Source: Persephonella atlantica (GTDB lineage Bacteria > Aquificota > Aquificia > Aquificales > Hydrogenothermaceae). Taken from it: a DNA stretch of 64,000 nt. Position 1 is the first letter of the stretch. Every line of letters begins with the position of its first letter. The DNA lies in contig NZ_JAACYA010000001.1 of NCBI RefSeq assembly GCF_016617615.1, forward strand, positions 62,001 to 126,000, given 5' to 3'. Below are positions 63,014 to 64,000 of the stretch, piece after piece. The notes under the pieces are model-generated. The model did not search any database. It saw only the letters and a list, made by a program, of their open reading frames with translations, and was not told where the DNA came from. A program made the position numbers and the translations under genes.

Positions 63014-64000
63014 CCTTTTTCCTTCCCCCTGACATCAATGTTCAGTTCTTCAATTTTTTTGTGAACTGTATTCCTGTGGATGCCCAAGTACTTTGAAGCC
63101 TCAGATATATTACCTTTAGTGTATTCCAAAACTTTTTTTATTACAACTTTTTCAGCTTCCTCAATAATCTTTGTGTATATATGTTTTTTGTTTCGGTTGA
63201 ACATATCTTCCACTTCCCTTTCTATTCCTTTTCTCCAGTCTTCACTGCTCTGAAATCTGCCTGAAGGAATGGTCAAAAGTTCTGGAGTTATTGGTCTTTC
63301 TCTGTAAATGGCTATAAGTTTGTTTACAAGATTTTTCAGTTCTCTTATGTTTCCGGGAAAATCGTAATTTTTCAGCAGTTCCACAGCTTCCTTTGTAAAC
63401 CCTCCCTTTTTGAGTCCGTGGTTTTTCAGAGCCTGCTTTGTAAAAAGTTCAACAAGCTCTGGTATATCTTCTTTTCTTTCTCTTAAAGGCGGAATATTTA
63501 TCTCTATCACAGAAAGTCTGTAAAATAAATCTTCCCTGAACTTACCTTCAGCTATCAGTTTAACTAAATTTTTGTTTGTAGCTGCTATCACTCTAACGTT
63601 AACTTTTATACTTTTTGTTGAGCCGACAGGGGTCACTTCCATTTCTTGTAAAACTCTGAGGAGTTTTCCCTGTGCTTCTATCGGCAGTTCACTGATTTCA
63701 TCAAGAAATATTGTTCCTCCATCTGCTGCCTGAAATTTCCCCTGTCTGCTTCTGTCTGCCCCTGTGAAAGCCCCCTTCTCATACCCAAATAGCTCTGCTT
63801 CTATTAGACCTGATGGAATTGCCGCACAATTTATGGCAACAAACGGTCTATCTGCTCTGTTGCTGTATCTGTGTATCAGTTTTGCTATAACTTCTTTCCC
63901 TGTTCCGCTCTCACCAGTTATGAGGACAGGCTGATTGCTTGCACTGGCTCTTCCTACTATCTTAAATACTTCTTTCATTGAGGGGCTTTTGCCTATGATG
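63010..64000 (-). CDS. Sigma54-dependent transcriptional regulator (partial, N-terminus outside window)
   Basis: Reads in one frame to the right edge (residues IIGKSPS upstream of an internal Met at 63978). The AAA+ core has ITGESGTGKEVIAKLIH (Walker A), the sigma54-contact GAFTGA in YEKGAFTGADRSR, GTIFLDEISELP (Walker B) and REDLFYRLSVIEI. The C-terminus holds a Fis-type helix-turn-helix, GNISEASKYLGIHRNTVHKK. The N-terminal sensor domain is missing, so its signal is unknown. No sigma54 -24/-12 promoter was recognised in the window. Confidence 0.94.
   Translation of the reverse strand, partial: IIGKSPSMKEVFKIVGRASASNQPVLITGESGTGKEVIAKLIHRYSNRADRPFVAINCAAIPSGLIEAELFGYEKGAFTGADRSRQGKFQAADGGTIFLDEISELPIEAQGKLLRVLQEMEVTPVGSTKSIKVNVRVIAATNKNLVKLIAEGKFREDLFYRLSVIEINIPPLRERKEDIPELVELFTKQALKNHGLKKGGFTKEAVELLKNYDFPGNIRELKNLVNKLIAIYRERPITPELLTIPSGRFQSSEDWRKGIEREVEDMFNRNKKHIYTKIIEEAEKVVIKKVLEYTKGNISEASKYLGIHRNTVHKKIEELNIDVRGKEKG

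Overview
This 64-kb window reads as a chromosomal stretch from a low-GC, Gram-negative, thermophilic chemolithoautotroph of the order Aquificales, most like the Hydrogenothermaceae (Persephonella or Sulfurihydrogenibium relatives). That placement is an inference from several signs: a carbamoyl-phosphate synthase large subunit that exists as a separate N-terminal half, a free-standing biotin-carboxyltransferase subunit of the PycB/CfiA type, scattered rather than clustered pathway genes, almost no intergenic DNA, frequent TTG starts with strong Shine-Dalgarno sequences, and outer-membrane genes (heptose epimerase, lipid A-type acyltransferase). No rRNA, insertion sequence, prophage or CRISPR array was seen, and no stretch over 300 bases lacks a gene.

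Layout. 1-3257 (minus): murD-ftsW-murG, with ATGA overlaps and murG cut by the left edge. 3344-5191 (plus): a biotin-dependent carboxylase subunit closed by a strong hairpin terminator. 5198-15297 (minus): a long run rpe-def-lgt-folC-truB-GGDEF/EAL-pyrB-argF-gltD-DUF2173-like. 15360-24904: a Sec59-like membrane protein on plus, then a minus run gltB-purE-nuclease-lepB-pyrC-DUF59, preceded by amrS. 25026-29728 (plus): carB N-half followed by an envelope cassette (SPFH, OsmC, three small membrane-anchored helical proteins, YihY with an apparent ATT start). 29722-32282: SDR, P-loop kinase, DapC-like aminotransferase and a CAT-anticodon tRNA. 32361-41667: DUF2267, radical SAM, mltD-psiE-mfd (plus), then efp-accB-hldD-thrB (minus). 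41745-49197: thiL-rtcB (plus), then the minus run atpC-trmN6-DUF3817-gpmA-tpiA-secG-coiled-coil protein-SPOUT methyltransferase-mraY. 49275-57086 (mostly plus): elbB, a Dcd-like protein, hom, a DASS transporter, Nudix, LpxL-like, hemL, an NTF2-like protein and nrdR. 57092-64000: plasmid-type parA-parB facing a receiver/helical protein across a palindrome, then a sigma54-activator/TPR-SPOR lipoprotein/glycosyltransferase/flippase-like run cut by the right edge.

Most genes serve core biosynthesis: nitrogen assimilation (gltB, gltD), carbamoyl phosphate and its two users (carB half, argF, pyrB, pyrC), threonine (hom, thrB), peptidoglycan (murD, ftsW, murG, mraY, mltD), lipoprotein and export functions (lgt, lepB, secG), tetrapyrrole entry (hemL) and carboxylation (PycB-like, accB). 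The less ordinary parts are the parAB/receiver locus with its GTCTTAA operator, the SPFH-OsmC-YtxG/H-like-YihY cassette, a dCTP-deaminase-fold protein lacking the family's catalytic residues, a tandem repeat plus palindrome over the gltB promoter, and two roadblock-like proteins.
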